Shown: positions 17,278 through 26,495 of the stretch, piece by piece
How the letters are laid out: the number at the start of each line of letters is the position of its first letter
How positions within the stretch are numbered: the stretch's first letter is position 1
DNA from: an uncultured cyanobacterium
Lineage (GTDB): Bacteria; Cyanobacteriota; Cyanobacteriia; Cyanobacteriales; Geitlerinemataceae
NCBI GenBank assembly: GCA_937899645.1
Contig: CALCCD010000043.1
Span: forward strand, 1-48,038
Length of the DNA stretch: 48,038 nt
Direction of reading: 5' to 3'
Position numbers and translations under genes: made by a program
The notes under the pieces: model-generated
Seen by the model: only the letters and a program-made list of their open reading frames with translations
Told to the model about the DNA's origin: nothing
The model's database searches: none

Positions 17278-17553
17278 ATGCCTTGGTTTGCCAAAATCGA
17301 ACGCGGCATCGTCTCCAAAGACGAATTCGATCGCCACGTCCCCGCCCACATCGACTTCGTCCGTGAGCTGAACGCCCAAGGCCACAACGCCCGCAGCGGC
17401 TACTGGAACCGGCGCGGCGGCGGGATGCTGCTGTTCGAGGCGGAGTCGTTTCAGGCGGCACAGGCGATCGTGTAGCGCGACCCGCTGATCGCCAATGGCT
17501 GCGTGGAGTACGATCTATTTCACTGGTGTCTCGTCGCCGAGCCGGATGAGTAG
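17278..17553 (+). pseudogene. YciI-like protein with an in-frame TAG stop
   Basis: Reading from ATG at 17278 gives 65 codons (MPWFAKIERGIVSKDEFDRH..), a TAG at 17473-17475, then 25 more codons in the same frame (RDPLIANGCVEYDLFHWCLV..) to a second TAG at 17551. The two parts together form a normal-length YciI domain: the RDPL--NGCVEYDLF-W segment is the family's conserved C-terminal half. So a single base change has split the gene; a sequencing error or stop readthrough are alternatives. YciI proteins are small ferredoxin-like-fold proteins of mostly unknown function. Confidence 0.8.
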
Positions 17554-17577
17554 CGGCGCGTCGGGCAACCCTTTAGA

Positions 17578-20500
17578 CTATCGTTCCACCACCTCAAAGG
17601 GGTTTTCGGCTTCGCTGGGGAGCAGTGCGGCCTGCTTTTGGCGCTTTGTCATCAAGGCGGTATAGCCGACTTTTAGGAAACCTGCCGCGACAGCACCGGG
17701 AACGCCAAGCATCGAGCCGACAACTTCGATCGCAGCTTTGACAGCCTCATCGCGCGTGTCGGAGTCGGCCACTGCACGCATCCACTGCCACCACTGATTC
17801 TGTTTTTCGGACGACTGGTACAGGATCTCGTCTTTGAAGTCGCCAGACTCGCTGGTGGCGCTGAGATCGAGGTCAGCGAGTAAGGTTTTGAGGAGTTCGG
17901 CGGTTTCGGCGGGACTGGGGTTGTTGTAGGTCGTGACGTTTTTGTCGCCCGCCACATTGTCGCCGCTGCCGCCGTGGTGTTGGGTAATGCTAGTGCCGCC
18001 GTTGACGATATTGCCTCCAGCGTATTGGCCGCTGTTGTTGACTTCGTTGTAGGCTCCACCGCCAGTGTTGATCGTGCGTCCGGTGTTGGTCATGGTGTTG
18101 ACTTGACTGGGGTAATTGTTAATAACAACGCTAGAGCTGAAGGGAGAGGATCGCCCAGTCGGATCGCCGTACCGATCGCGTTCTAGGCCACTGTTATCAA
18201 GCTCATCGCTCGAACTGGGCAGCATCGGCGCGGCAATATCGTCGAGCAGGCTGCGGACGTTGACCATTTTGTAGCTGATATCGCACTGCACCTCGTACTG
18301 TTTGTGTTGCAGGCGGCGGCGGAGGTTTTCCCAGGTGTAGGTGTGGGGTTCGGTGCTGTGCTTGCAGGTGTCGCAGTTACAGGGGATGTAGGTTTCGTAG
18401 TCGATGCGATCGTAGGTATTGGAGATTTGCTCCAGCTCGCGGGCGATATAGGTCAGCAGGTCGCGTTTGTGGTGGCCGGAGACGCGGATGCGGATGGTGG
18501 CTTTGTGGTAGCGGTCTTCTTCGATAATCTCGGCGCGGGCGCTGCGATCGCGCAAAATCACACCGTGTCGCCAGACGAGGCACTGACGCTCGATATATTC
18601 GTGGATGGCGACGACGAACCTCGGAAAGATGTCTTTGGGTTTGAATTCGTATTCGTAGCGCAGGATTAGGTTCTCGGTGTCGTCCCAATCGTAGTTGCAG
18701 CTCTCTTTCTCCAGCAGTTGCGGCGAGATGTAGCGGCCTTTGCAGTGGGGGATTTCGTAGCAGAGGCCGAAGTGCATCATCAGGTCGAGCAGTTCGTCGC
18801 GCATTTTGGCGGCGTCGCCTTCGTTCCAGATGGTTTCGAGATCGCGCTCGTCGAAGCGCCCAAAGTTGGCTTTGATCTCGCGGTTGTCGAGGATTTTGTA
18901 AATCGAGCCGGTCGCCCAGGTGGGGTTGAGTATTATCAGCTTTCGCAGGCCGCGTACTTTCTGGAAGTGGAGGCAAATCCCGAGGTCGTGGAGGAATTTG
19001 CTGGCGGCGAGCATGTCTTTTTCGTCATCAAAGCCGTTGTTGCGGCACAGCTCGAAGTAGCGATCGCGGGTAATAAAGTTCTGGTTTTGCGAGAGGTTTT
19101 CGAGGACGGCGCGGATGTTCGCCCAGGGGATCGAGACGTTGCTGCCGATGTGGGGCAAGTTGCAGAGATAGAACCGGACGAGGGTTTGGAGTTCTTCTAG
19201 ACCGCGATTGTCTGCGAGGTTGACGGCGTGGATTTCTTTAAGGTTGGGGAATTCGGCGCGGAGGCTTCGTTCGTCGAGGTCGCACTGGCGGTCTTGTTTT
19301 TCGTTTTTGACGATGATGACGGGGCTACTGTTGCTGAGGATTTCGACGATGCTGAGCCAGTAGTAGAAGTCGGTGTTTTCTTTGCGGGTGTCGGCGACGA
19401 GGATGTAGACGGCGCGTTCGGTAAGGAAGAATTGGTGGGTGGAGTGGTAGATTTGTTGGCCGCCGAAGTCCCAGATGTTCGTGCGGAGTTTAGTTTCGGG
19501 GTCGTAGTCGATTTCCCAGCGTATAAGGTCGATGCCTTCAGTAGATTTTTCTTCGGGTTGGAGCTCATAGCCGGGGTCTTGGAGCTTGTTGGCTAGGCTA
19601 GTTTTGCCTGCGCCACTTTCACCAACAATGAGAAGCTTGGCTTCAGTAATAGATGGGGTTTCGTTGGGGGGCGTGAAAGCAAGTTGAAGTATAGTCTTGA
19701 GGTCGCCCGCTGCCCAAGGCTCACGCCCAACCAGTAGTTCAGGTGCTATGTGAATCGGATTACCAGATAGGTGGAGCGTCCTCAAACTTTTGCAGTGTTG
19801 AATGAATTCTGGCAAGATGCAAATCTGATTTCCACTGATATCAACTTCCTCAAGATTCTCAAGACTCTTGATCCAAGATGGTACTCTCGAAAGCCGATTC
19901 CTCCTTAAGTCAAGATAAGACAACTTTCTTAGGTTCCCCAGCTCAGCGGGTAATTCATACAAATTATTGCCGCTAAGGTCTAAGACTTTTATATCTTTTA
20001 GACTCCCGATCTCTTGTGGAACGAAAGATACTTCGTTGCTCCCAAGAAATAACTTCTCAAGACTTTCTAAAAGACCTATTCTCGGAGATATATTTTTGAG
20101 TCCGACCTTCCAAAGCTTCAGATTGCGAAGTTTTGACAATTCAAACAGATCGGTGGGGAGCGATTCGATTTTATTTCCGCTCAAAGTCAGAGACTCGAGC
20201 GTAGAAATATGAGATATGCCTTCTGGTATTTTCTCTAAAATATTGTAGCTGAGGCTTAGGCAAGATAAGAAATCAAGATTAGATATCTCAACTGGTATAT
20301 CCTGAAGGCGATTGCCTCCAAGATCCAAGAATGAAACCTTTGGTAGAGAGAATATTTCCTTCGGGATTTCGGTAAGCCTATTTCTGTATAAGGAAAGTTC
20401 TTTAATCTCTCTACATTCAGCCAATTCGATAGGGATGCTTGTCAGGTGGTTGCATCCTATATCTAGAGATTTAAGGTTTGACATTTCTCGGATGTCTGAT

Positions 20501-21042
20501 GAAATCCGGCTAATCTGGCTGTTGTGAATATGAAACCGCTCTAGTTTTTCTAATTCTGCTAAAAATCCAGGAATTTCTTGTATCTCATTTCTTCCAATAG
20601 ACAAAGATTTTAGACCCTGACACTCCACCAGTTTCCTTGGTACTTCATTGAATCCATTATCATCAATGTCGAGATCTTGCAAAGATTCAAGCTGAGTTAG
20701 ACAGTCCGGTATTGTCCCTAGGTTGTTATTCCAAAGATCGACCTCTCTGAGATTCTTCAAAGCTGAAAGACTTGAAGGGAGTTTTTGTAGACGGTTAAAA
20801 GCTACTCTTAAAATCCTGAGATTTTCCAGGCTTCCTATACTATCAGGCAGGCTTTGTAAGAAATTACCGTGATCTAGCTTTTCTTTTTCATCATATCGAC
20901 CAAGGCTCAGGCATTCTAGCTCTGTTAGCCCTCCAATTTCCGGTGGTAACTCCTCGATCCCCATCCCCGATAAATCCAACTCCTTCCACCCCTCATCCTT
21001 CGCCCGCGCCAACAGCTCCAACAACTCTTTCCGCGTCGTCAT
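17578..21042 (-). CDS. Roco protein: leucine-rich repeats, Roc GTPase, COR, Asn/Gly-rich linker, C-terminal domain
   Basis: A 1154-residue protein. Residues about 17-430 are roughly 18 leucine-rich repeats of about 23 residues (L--L-LS-N-L--IP--I). The Roc GTPase has P-loop GESGAGKTS (about 474-482) and switch II WDFGGQ (about 524), with VKNEKQD in place of NKxD. COR follows (about 640-900) with a CNCDTCKHS cysteine cluster near 890. Residues about 960-1040 are Asn/Gly-rich (INNYPSQVN, GGSGDNVAGDKN), then comes a short helical domain with Ala/Gly-rich, possibly membrane-active segment (SMLGVPGAVAAGFLKVGY). Roco proteins are dimer-regulated GTPases; the output here is unknown. The LRR half is AT-rich with no GCGATCGC sites, unlike the GTPase half, suggesting separate origins. 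ATG at 21042 preferred over 21060. Confidence 0.9.
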   Translation of the reverse strand: MTTRKELLELLARAKDEGWKELDLSGMGIEELPPEIGGLTELECLSLGRYDEKEKLDHGNFLQSLPDSIGSLENLRILRVAFNRLQKLPSSLSALKNLREVDLWNNNLGTIPDCLTQLESLQDLDIDDNGFNEVPRKLVECQGLKSLSIGRNEIQEIPGFLAELEKLERFHIHNSQISRISSDIREMSNLKSLDIGCNHLTSIPIELAECREIKELSLYRNRLTEIPKEIFSLPKVSFLDLGGNRLQDIPVEISNLDFLSCLSLSYNILEKIPEGISHISTLESLTLSGNKIESLPTDLFELSKLRNLKLWKVGLKNISPRIGLLESLEKLFLGSNEVSFVPQEIGSLKDIKVLDLSGNNLYELPAELGNLRKLSYLDLRRNRLSRVPSWIKSLENLEEVDISGNQICILPEFIQHCKSLRTLHLSGNPIHIAPELLVGREPWAAGDLKTILQLAFTPPNETPSITEAKLLIVGESGAGKTSLANKLQDPGYELQPEEKSTEGIDLIRWEIDYDPETKLRTNIWDFGGQQIYHSTHQFFLTERAVYILVADTRKENTDFYYWLSIVEILSNSSPVIIVKNEKQDRQCDLDERSLRAEFPNLKEIHAVNLADNRGLEELQTLVRFYLCNLPHIGSNVSIPWANIRAVLENLSQNQNFITRDRYFELCRNNGFDDEKDMLAASKFLHDLGICLHFQKVRGLRKLIILNPTWATGSIYKILDNREIKANFGRFDERDLETIWNEGDAAKMRDELLDLMMHFGLCYEIPHCKGRYISPQLLEKESCNYDWDDTENLILRYEYEFKPKDIFPRFVVAIHEYIERQCLVWRHGVILRDRSARAEIIEEDRYHKATIRIRVSGHHKRDLLTYIARELEQISNTYDRIDYETYIPCNCDTCKHSTEPHTYTWENLRRRLQHKQYEVQCDISYKMVNVRSLLDDIAAPMLPSSSDELDNSGLERDRYGDPTGRSSPFSSSVVINNYPSQVNTMTNTGRTINTGGGAYNEVNNSGQYAGGNIVNGGTSITQHHGGSGDNVAGDKNVTTYNNPSPAETAELLKTLLADLDLSATSESGDFKDEILYQSSEKQNQWWQWMRAVADSDTRDEAVKAAIEVVGSMLGVPGAVAAGFLKVGYTALMTKRQKQAALLPSEAENPFEVVER

Positions 21043-21073
21043 CCCCAAACCCCAAACCACAACAGCCCCTATT

Positions 21074-21496
21074 CTAGCCAGCCCAAGGATTCACCACCTC
21101 AACCCCACACTCCTCAAAATCCTTCACATTCCGCGTCGCCAACACCGCCCCACTCACCCTACAAATCGCCGCAATCTGCCCGTCGAACTGCGTGGACGCC
21201 CCACCCGCAGCCGCTCCGCCGCAATCCGTCCGTACCACTCCGCCGCCGCCGAATCGAACGGCAAAATCTGAGCCACCAAATCCGACTGAAAAGCCTCCAA
21301 CGCATTCGCCAGCAAAACATCCCGACAGCGACCCTCTGGAAGACGCCGAACCCCGAACAAAATCTCCGTTTGCGTTACGCTCGTCAGCATAGATCGCAGC
21401 CAGCTCCGGTAGCGCGTCAACCCAGCGCCTGACCCTCTCCGTTCCTTGCGGATGAATTAACTGCGAATACACATTGGTATCCAGGACGATCTTCAT
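21074..21496 (-). pseudogene. VapC-type (FitB-like) PIN toxin with two frame breaks
   Basis: Three pieces in two frames rebuild one PIN toxin. Frame A: MKIVLDTNVYSQLIHPQGTE with the first acidic residue. Frame B: SVTQTEILFGVRRLPEGR through ILPFDSAAAEWYGRIAAERL. Frame A again: STQFDGQIAAICR..LATRNVKDFEECGVEVVNPW, with the last acids. The breaks lie near 21385 and 21195, and compensate each other. Order and spacing fit FitB/VapC RNases, which cut tRNA or mRNA. Either the toxin is inactivated or the reads contain two errors. Its ATG overlaps the antitoxin stop codon (ATGA). Confidence 0.8.
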
Positions 21497-21759
21497 TCTT
21501 CATCAAACTCAGCGAACAACGTGTCATCCAGCCGAGCCGGTTCGCGCGGCGGAATATCCAGCTCGAGCGGCTCCAAATGACCAAAACGCCGATCGCACAA
21601 CTCCACAAATCGCGCCTCACTCATCGTGTCCGGCTCGTGCTGCCGCTCCAAAGTTTGCAGTTCCCGATCGAGCAAAGCCCACAGCTCCCGCTTTTCCGCC
21701 TCGCTCAACTCCCGAATCGTCGGCAACAGCTCCTGTAGCGTCATCATCCTTCGCCCCAT
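21493..21759 (-). CDS. Putative antitoxin partner of the VapC-like gene
   Basis: An 88-residue, strongly acidic protein (many Glu, Asp; C-terminus LFAEFDEE) with helical N-terminal part LQELLPTIRELSEAEKREL. Its stop overlaps the toxin start by 4 bp, the usual layout of VapBC operons. The N-terminal segment does not look like a standard AbrB or RHH DNA-binding domain, so assignment rests on position, size and charge. GGGGAAGG six bases before the ATG at 21759 supports that start over the ATGs at 21747 and 21744. Confidence 0.6.
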   Translation of the reverse strand: MGRRMMTLQELLPTIRELSEAEKRELWALLDRELQTLERQHEPDTMSEARFVELCDRRFGHLEPLELDIPPREPARLDDTLFAEFDEE

Positions 21760-21917
21760 TTGATACCTTCCCCTCAGTTTAGCCAGCTCATTACTTCGCC
21801 CCGCATCACGAGCGCTCTAAACCGCATCCACTTTGATGGGCTTCGGGCGAGGCAGCACAGTGCACGATCGTGCAATTGCTATCGTAAAAACAGACCCCAC
21901 CAACCCTATCCAAGACC

Positions 21918-22376
21918 GTGACCCTGGCTCAAGAGCGACTGGCACTGCTATACGAACGAGATCGCGCCCGCTGGCTCGAAGCGACCCTCCAGCGACTGCG
22001 CGATCGCGACTACGACAACATCGATTGGGACAACCTCCTCGAAGAACTCGACGACATGGCACGCAGCGATCGACGCGCGATAAAAAACAACACCGTCGTC
22101 ATCCTCGTCCACCTGCTCAAATGGCAATACCAGCCCGAAATGCGTACCGGAAGCTGGGCTGGCAGCATCACTGAACACCGCACCCGTATCCTCGCCCTGC
22201 TCGACGACTCCCCAAGCCTCCGCAACGCCCTTCCTGATGCAGTCGAGTGGGCGTACCCCCGTGCCAAACGCCAAGCCAGCGACGAAACTGGACTGCGCCC
22301 CGATCGCTTCCCCGAAACCTGCTCCTACAAACCCGAAGACGTATACGACGACGACTTCTGGCCGGATGCAGTCTGA
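21918..22376 (+). CDS. DUF29 family protein
   Basis: A 152-residue soluble protein of DUF29, a family greatly expanded in cyanobacteria. The pattern is clear: YERDRARWLEATLQRLRDRDYDNIDWDNLLEELDDMARSDRRAIKNN in shorter runs (e.g. IDWDNLLEELDDMARSDRRA), VILVHLLKWQYQPE, SWAGSITEHR and late DRFPETCSY. Function unknown; DUF29 genes often lie near mobile or toxin-antitoxin loci, as here. Translation appears to start at GTG (21918), since MTLAQERLALLYERD begins the domain. Confidence 0.88.
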   Translation: MTLAQERLALLYERDRARWLEATLQRLRDRDYDNIDWDNLLEELDDMARSDRRAIKNNTVVILVHLLKWQYQPEMRTGSWAGSITEHRTRILALLDDSPSLRNALPDAVEWAYPRAKRQASDETGLRPDRFPETCSYKPEDVYDDDFWPDAV

Positions 22377-22417
22377 CCGCTTCCGGCCGTTGCCGCGCGT
22401 TTCGCCCGATCGCGATG

Positions 22418-22446
22418 TTGACTCGGCCTTAACGCAGTGTTACTTT
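22418..22446 (+). promoter_or_regulatory. Promoter of the SRP RNA gene
   Basis: TTGACT (22418-22423), 17-bp spacer, TACTTT (22441-22446). The predicted start, 7 bp further, falls on the first G of the SRP RNA helix at 22454, which supports both calls. Confidence 0.75.
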
Positions 22447-22453
22447 GTAATCC

Positions 22454-22549
22454 GGGTCTGAACCCATGCAATTGTGACGCCCAAATCTTGTCAGGACCGG
22501 AAGGTAGCAGCAATACGGGATGCTCGCGATAGGCGTGGACTTCGGGCCC
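22454..22549 (+). ncRNA. ffs: Signal recognition particle RNA (4.5S-type)
   Basis: A 96-nt small SRP RNA. The invariant tip is present: GTCAGGACCGGAAGGTAGCAGCA, here given in parts GTCAGGACCGGAAGG and TAGCAGCA (22490-22512), containing the GGAA tetraloop and the symmetric loop contacted by Ffh. The ends pair over 9 bp: GGGTCTGAA (22454-22462) with TTCGGGCCC (22541-22549). It binds Ffh and guides membrane proteins to the translocon. A T-rich stretch (TTTTGAGTTTTTTG) immediately follows and may help termination. Confidence 0.95.
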
Positions 22550-22574
22550 TTTTGAGTTTTTTGTTCCAACCGCA

Positions 22575-22638
22575 GAGAAACCGGGTTTTTGAGAGTTTGC
22601 CGCGCTTCGATCGGCACGCTTCCAAAAAACCGGTTTCT
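22575..22638. repeat. About 63-bp palindrome-ended repeat, copy 1
   Basis: Bounded by GAGAAACCGGGTTTTT and AAAAAACCGGTTTCT. Two more copies with the same kind of ends and nearly equal length occur at 34334-34395 and 38764-38826. It lies between the convergent SRP RNA and GH57 genes and has no coding capacity. Confidence 0.7.
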
Positions 22639-22664
22639 GGTTTCAACGGTTTTACGGCAGAGGA

Positions 22665-25193
22665 TCAGCTCTTTCCGATCGCCCGATCGATGTCGATCTG
22701 CAACACCTGAGCGAGCTGCTTGATGTAGCCTGTCACCGTCGGCAAGTCGCCATCGCGCAACGCCAGGAACACCGACTCCTGCGCGAACTCCAGATCGATC
22801 TTCAGCCCCAGCCGATCGCAGGCTTCGAGCAGAAACGATAGCTCCCGCACGAACGCCGGTCGATCGAGGTTGTCGAAGTCCTCCGGCTGGTGCGGTGCGA
22901 GCAGGTTGGCGATCGTCGTCTGGATGAAGGTCTCGATGCGGTGGCACGCCTGCGGCACGGTGAGCTTACAGTCGATGCGCTCGGCCTCCGCCGCCACTGC
23001 CGCCAGCTCGTTGAGCGCGTTGCCCCGTTCGGCGTGGCCGCGACTGAGATGGGCGACGGCGCGATTGAGGCGGTGGCGCAGGGCGACTTCAGCGGCAACC
23101 TGTAGCTCCTGCGGCACTTCGCGATCGGCGCGGCGGTAGGCGGCGATCAGGCTGTAGTTGTCGCGGTAGACCTGCGTGTAGAGCCGATCGAGTTCCGCCA
23201 GCGTGTTCTGGCTGAGCTGCTGGACGATGCGATATTCCTCTTCCTCGAAGAGGTCGTCGAGCGCGTAGGTGTCGCCCTCGAACAGGTCGTTCATGCTCAA
23301 AATCACCTGGGCGGTACTCGCGCCGGTGAGGCTGGCGAAGAGCGTGTCTTTCAGGTGACTGTAGGCGAGCCGATCGCGGAACGGCTGCACGCAGCAGTGG
23401 AAGTCCAACCCGCCCAGATGCAGCGCCGCAAAGACGAGGTGCTGCGATTCGCGCGAAATCTCCGAAGTCAGCCGCACCTGCCCGATCGCCAGGTTCAGCG
23501 ACCCGAAGCGTTGGATTTGATAGTCGAGGCGATCGGCTTCGTAGCAATAGACGCGGTGCTGCTCCGGGTGCGCTGCGAACAGCGAGGCGATCGCGTAGTG
23601 CGCCGCCACTTGCCCCCAGGTCACTTTCGAGGTCGTAACGGATTGACGATAGAGATCGGCTCCGTCGGTGTATTCCGGCGCGTTGGTGGGCGCGGCGGCG
23701 AGTTGCGCGACGAACTCCGGCTCGAGATCGACGCCCGAGACGACTCCGGCCAGCTCGATCGCCCGCGCTGCGTAGCGCAAAATCTGCGTGCCTTCCGGTC
23801 GCGAAATCTCCTCGAAAAACCAGCCGCAGCTCGTGAACATCAGCAGGCTGTGGCGCTGCATTTCTAGCAGGTGTAGAGCGTCGGTGCGCTGCTCGGCGTC
23901 GAGCTCGTGGGCTTGGTGGACGCGCAGGAACTCGGCGATCGCGTCCGGCGATCGCGCCAAAATCACTTCGACAAAGGCATCCCGTGCCGCCCAGGGGTCG
24001 CGCAACACTTCGGGCGCGTGTTCTTCGTAGACGTCAATCAGCCGATCGCGCAGCCAGTTGAGTGAGTCGCGCAGCGGTTTGCGCCACTTCTGCTGAGTCT
24101 CGTCGCTGCCGCCGCAGCCGCAGTCTGTCTGCCAGCGATCGACGCCGTGGGAGCAGCTCCAGGCCGTTACGGGCTTCAGCTCGCACTCCCAGCTCGGCGG
24201 AAACTGGCTCAGATAATGGCCGAAGTTCGTCACCTGCCAGCCGCGATTGGCGAACTCCGCCCGGAAGCAGTAGGCGATGCATTTTTCTTTGCCCGCCTTA
24301 TGGTGGCCGAAGGTTTCGCCATCGGTGGCGACGGAGACGATCTGCGACGGGCGATCGTCGTGGTGGACGGCCAGCGCGAGGCGATCGGCGAACGTCCCCG
24401 ACCCCTGCAAAATGTCGTCGTTGAAGCCCATCTCGCCGGAGATCGGCCCATCGTAGAAAAATACGTCCAGGTAGCGTGTCTTGGCGGCATCAACGAAGCA
24501 GCGATACGGACGCGCGGGATCGATATTGCCGTCGGCCACGTCGATCCAGTCCGGCTCGCCTTCAGCGGCCAACGGGCGACAGCGCGCCACCTGGGACGGC
24601 GCGAGAATAACGAACTTAAGCCCTTCTTCGATTAGCACCTCGACGGTTTCGCGATCGATCGCCGTCTCCGCCAGCCACATGCCCCCGGGGAAGCGTCCGA
24701 ACCGCTTCTGGAAGTCGGCGATGCCCCAGCGCACCTGGGTTTGCTTGTCGCGCCGATTCGCCAGGGGCATGATGATGTGGTTGTACACCTGTGCGATCGC
24801 GTTGCCGTGGCCGTCGAGACGGGCGGCGCTGCGGCGATCGGCTTCGAGAATCTTGTCGTAGGCGGCGCGATCGTGAATTTCAAGCCACGCCATCAGCGTC
24901 GGGCCGATGTTGAAGCTCATGTACTCGTAATTGTTGACCAGCTCGACCAGCTCGCCGCGATCGTTGTAGATTCGCGCGAAAGCGTTGGGGCGATAACACT
25001 CGTAGGAAATCCGCTCGTTCCAGTCGTGGAACGGCGCGGCGCTGGGCTGGCGCTCGATCGCGTCCAGGTAGGGGTTCTCGCGCGGCGGCTGATAGAAGTG
25101 GCCGTGGACGGTGATAAACGTCTGCGTGCCGGTCTCGGGAGACTGCGGTGTAGCGGGAGCAGCCGCGTCGATGAAAGAAGTATTCGTCGTCAT
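22665..25193 (-). CDS. Glycoside hydrolase family 57 protein with DUF3536
   Basis: An 842-residue cytosolic protein. The N-terminal half is a GH57 barrel: TVHGHFYQPPRENPY, WLEIHD, MPLANRRDKQTQVRWGI and FGRFPGGMWLAETAIDRETVE, where the Glu of WLAE matches the family nucleophile region. VATDGETFGHHKAG is the second conserved motif with the expected acid. The C-terminal half corresponds to DUF3536 and is helix-rich. GH57 enzymes are alpha-amylases, branching enzymes or amylopullulanases; DUF3536 members are conserved in cyanobacteria and probably act on glycogen, but the reaction is not known to me. ATG at 25193 begins a typical sequence. Confidence 0.9.
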   Translation of the reverse strand: MTTNTSFIDAAAPATPQSPETGTQTFITVHGHFYQPPRENPYLDAIERQPSAAPFHDWNERISYECYRPNAFARIYNDRGELVELVNNYEYMSFNIGPTLMAWLEIHDRAAYDKILEADRRSAARLDGHGNAIAQVYNHIIMPLANRRDKQTQVRWGIADFQKRFGRFPGGMWLAETAIDRETVEVLIEEGLKFVILAPSQVARCRPLAAEGEPDWIDVADGNIDPARPYRCFVDAAKTRYLDVFFYDGPISGEMGFNDDILQGSGTFADRLALAVHHDDRPSQIVSVATDGETFGHHKAGKEKCIAYCFRAEFANRGWQVTNFGHYLSQFPPSWECELKPVTAWSCSHGVDRWQTDCGCGGSDETQQKWRKPLRDSLNWLRDRLIDVYEEHAPEVLRDPWAARDAFVEVILARSPDAIAEFLRVHQAHELDAEQRTDALHLLEMQRHSLLMFTSCGWFFEEISRPEGTQILRYAARAIELAGVVSGVDLEPEFVAQLAAAPTNAPEYTDGADLYRQSVTTSKVTWGQVAAHYAIASLFAAHPEQHRVYCYEADRLDYQIQRFGSLNLAIGQVRLTSEISRESQHLVFAALHLGGLDFHCCVQPFRDRLAYSHLKDTLFASLTGASTAQVILSMNDLFEGDTYALDDLFEEEEYRIVQQLSQNTLAELDRLYTQVYRDNYSLIAAYRRADREVPQELQVAAEVALRHRLNRAVAHLSRGHAERGNALNELAAVAAEAERIDCKLTVPQACHRIETFIQTTIANLLAPHQPEDFDNLDRPAFVRELSFLLEACDRLGLKIDLEFAQESVFLALRDGDLPTVTGYIKQLAQVLQIDIDRAIGKS

Positions 25194-25394
25194 AGGGCTC
25201 GAAAAACCGGAAAAGCGCGCGGAAGGTCGAAACCGCACGCTCGAAGCGAACGGCGATCCGTTCGCGCAAAGGAGGTCAGATCGTGGACTGTTGCCACCTG
25301 CATCCTATGGATTTCCACTTGGGGGCGGGCGATCCCGATATATGCCTTTGTCTTTTGAAATATTTCGCCGGGATTTGTTAACGCAGGATGAACG

Positions 25395-26219
25395 CTAGCC
25401 CTTGCCGGACTGGCCGGGACGCGGGAAGTGTTCGACCTGAGCGTAGCCGCCGAAGACCAGGTTCGAGCCCTCAGTTTCCAGGCGGTTGAGGCGCAGCGTA
25501 ATGCCGTCGAGGTCGAAGCGATCGAGATCGACCATGTCGTTCAGGAGCAGCATCATCGCGTCGATCAGGGACTTTGCGTCTCTCCGATGCGCGGCGGGCA
25601 CATCGTCGAGATGCAAGGTTGGCGTACCGAACTCAATCTTGCGCCGACGCTTGACGCTGACCTGGGTCGTGAACTTCAGTGGCAAGGCCGGACAATCGAC
25701 ACCCTTTGCGGTAGCTGCGATCGTCACGTTGGTGTCGGCTCCGAGCTTCATCGACACGTCCTCGAACGAGACGAGGCTGAGCGCCCAGTTCCCCGTCAGG
25801 CCGTCGAGATCGAGATTTTGCAGGCGCGCCTTAACCAGGTCGGCCTCGAACGATCGCGTCAGCCCAGCTTCGCTGAGCACCACGCGTGCGAGCGCTTGAG
25901 TCGGCTGCTTGAGCTTGAGCTGACCGGCTAGCACCGAGCCAGGGTCGATCGCGACGGCGTCGGTCTCGAACGACATCTCGGCGACGGGAAACTGCTGGCG
26001 GATCACCATGTTGCGACCCTGCATCTTAAAGCCGTCAATTGCGCCCTGAAGTAACTTGCTGGGCGGATTGCAGCGGATATTTACGTCAATGTGTTCGCAC
26101 TCACTAAATAGACGGGCGATCGACTGACTAGCAACGGTATCGAGAAGGTTCTCGCCCCAATCGTTGCCGGACTGCCAGTTATTTCCGGAAAAGCTGCCAA
26201 ACATGCTCGATGCAACCAT
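25395..26219 (-). CDS. DUF2993 family protein
   Basis: A 274-residue protein matching the LmeA-like DUF2993 family, widespread in cyanobacteria and actinobacteria. Typical parts: SQSIARLFSECEHIDVNIRCNPPSKLLQGAIDGF (in pieces: SIARLFSECEHIDVNIRCNP, KLLQGAIDGF), followed by repeated beta-strand patterns such as PTQALARVVLSEAGLTRSF. In mycobacteria the relative LmeA acts on lipomannan in the envelope; no function is set for cyanobacterial members. No classical signal peptide is seen. It is divergent from rimM over a 276-bp spacer. Confidence 0.8.
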   Translation of the reverse strand: MVASSMFGSFSGNNWQSGNDWGENLLDTVASQSIARLFSECEHIDVNIRCNPPSKLLQGAIDGFKMQGRNMVIRQQFPVAEMSFETDAVAIDPGSVLAGQLKLKQPTQALARVVLSEAGLTRSFEADLVKARLQNLDLDGLTGNWALSLVSFEDVSMKLGADTNVTIAATAKGVDCPALPLKFTTQVSVKRRRKIEFGTPTLHLDDVPAAHRRDAKSLIDAMMLLLNDMVDLDRFDLDGITLRLNRLETEGSNLVFGGYAQVEHFPRPGQSGKG

Positions 26220-26495
26220 AGGTTGAAATACCTAGGTAAAACGATTGTCCCATCCTGTTTGTAACAAAGTATAAAGATTCCTGCAATTCGTAGAACCTCA
26301 CCTCTTGCGATGCCACGGGGTGTGCCGCGACGTTCCGCGATTGCTGCGAACAGTATGGAAGGCGGGAAGTATCCTTCGTTTCGCGAACCTGTGGCAAAAC
26401 CACGTCGGGATTGTTCGGGTCGCACGGCGCTCTAAAATCGAGTGCGCCTTATCCCCAGGATACAGCGCTGCGTCCCCGATCCTCGCGTCGCCGCC

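Noticed and set aside
16641-17385. N-terminal extension of the hydrate-repair ORF on the minus strand
   Set aside because: The extra 248 codons are a shifted reading of the 2'-5' RNA ligase-like gene; the real start is the ATGATG at 16641.
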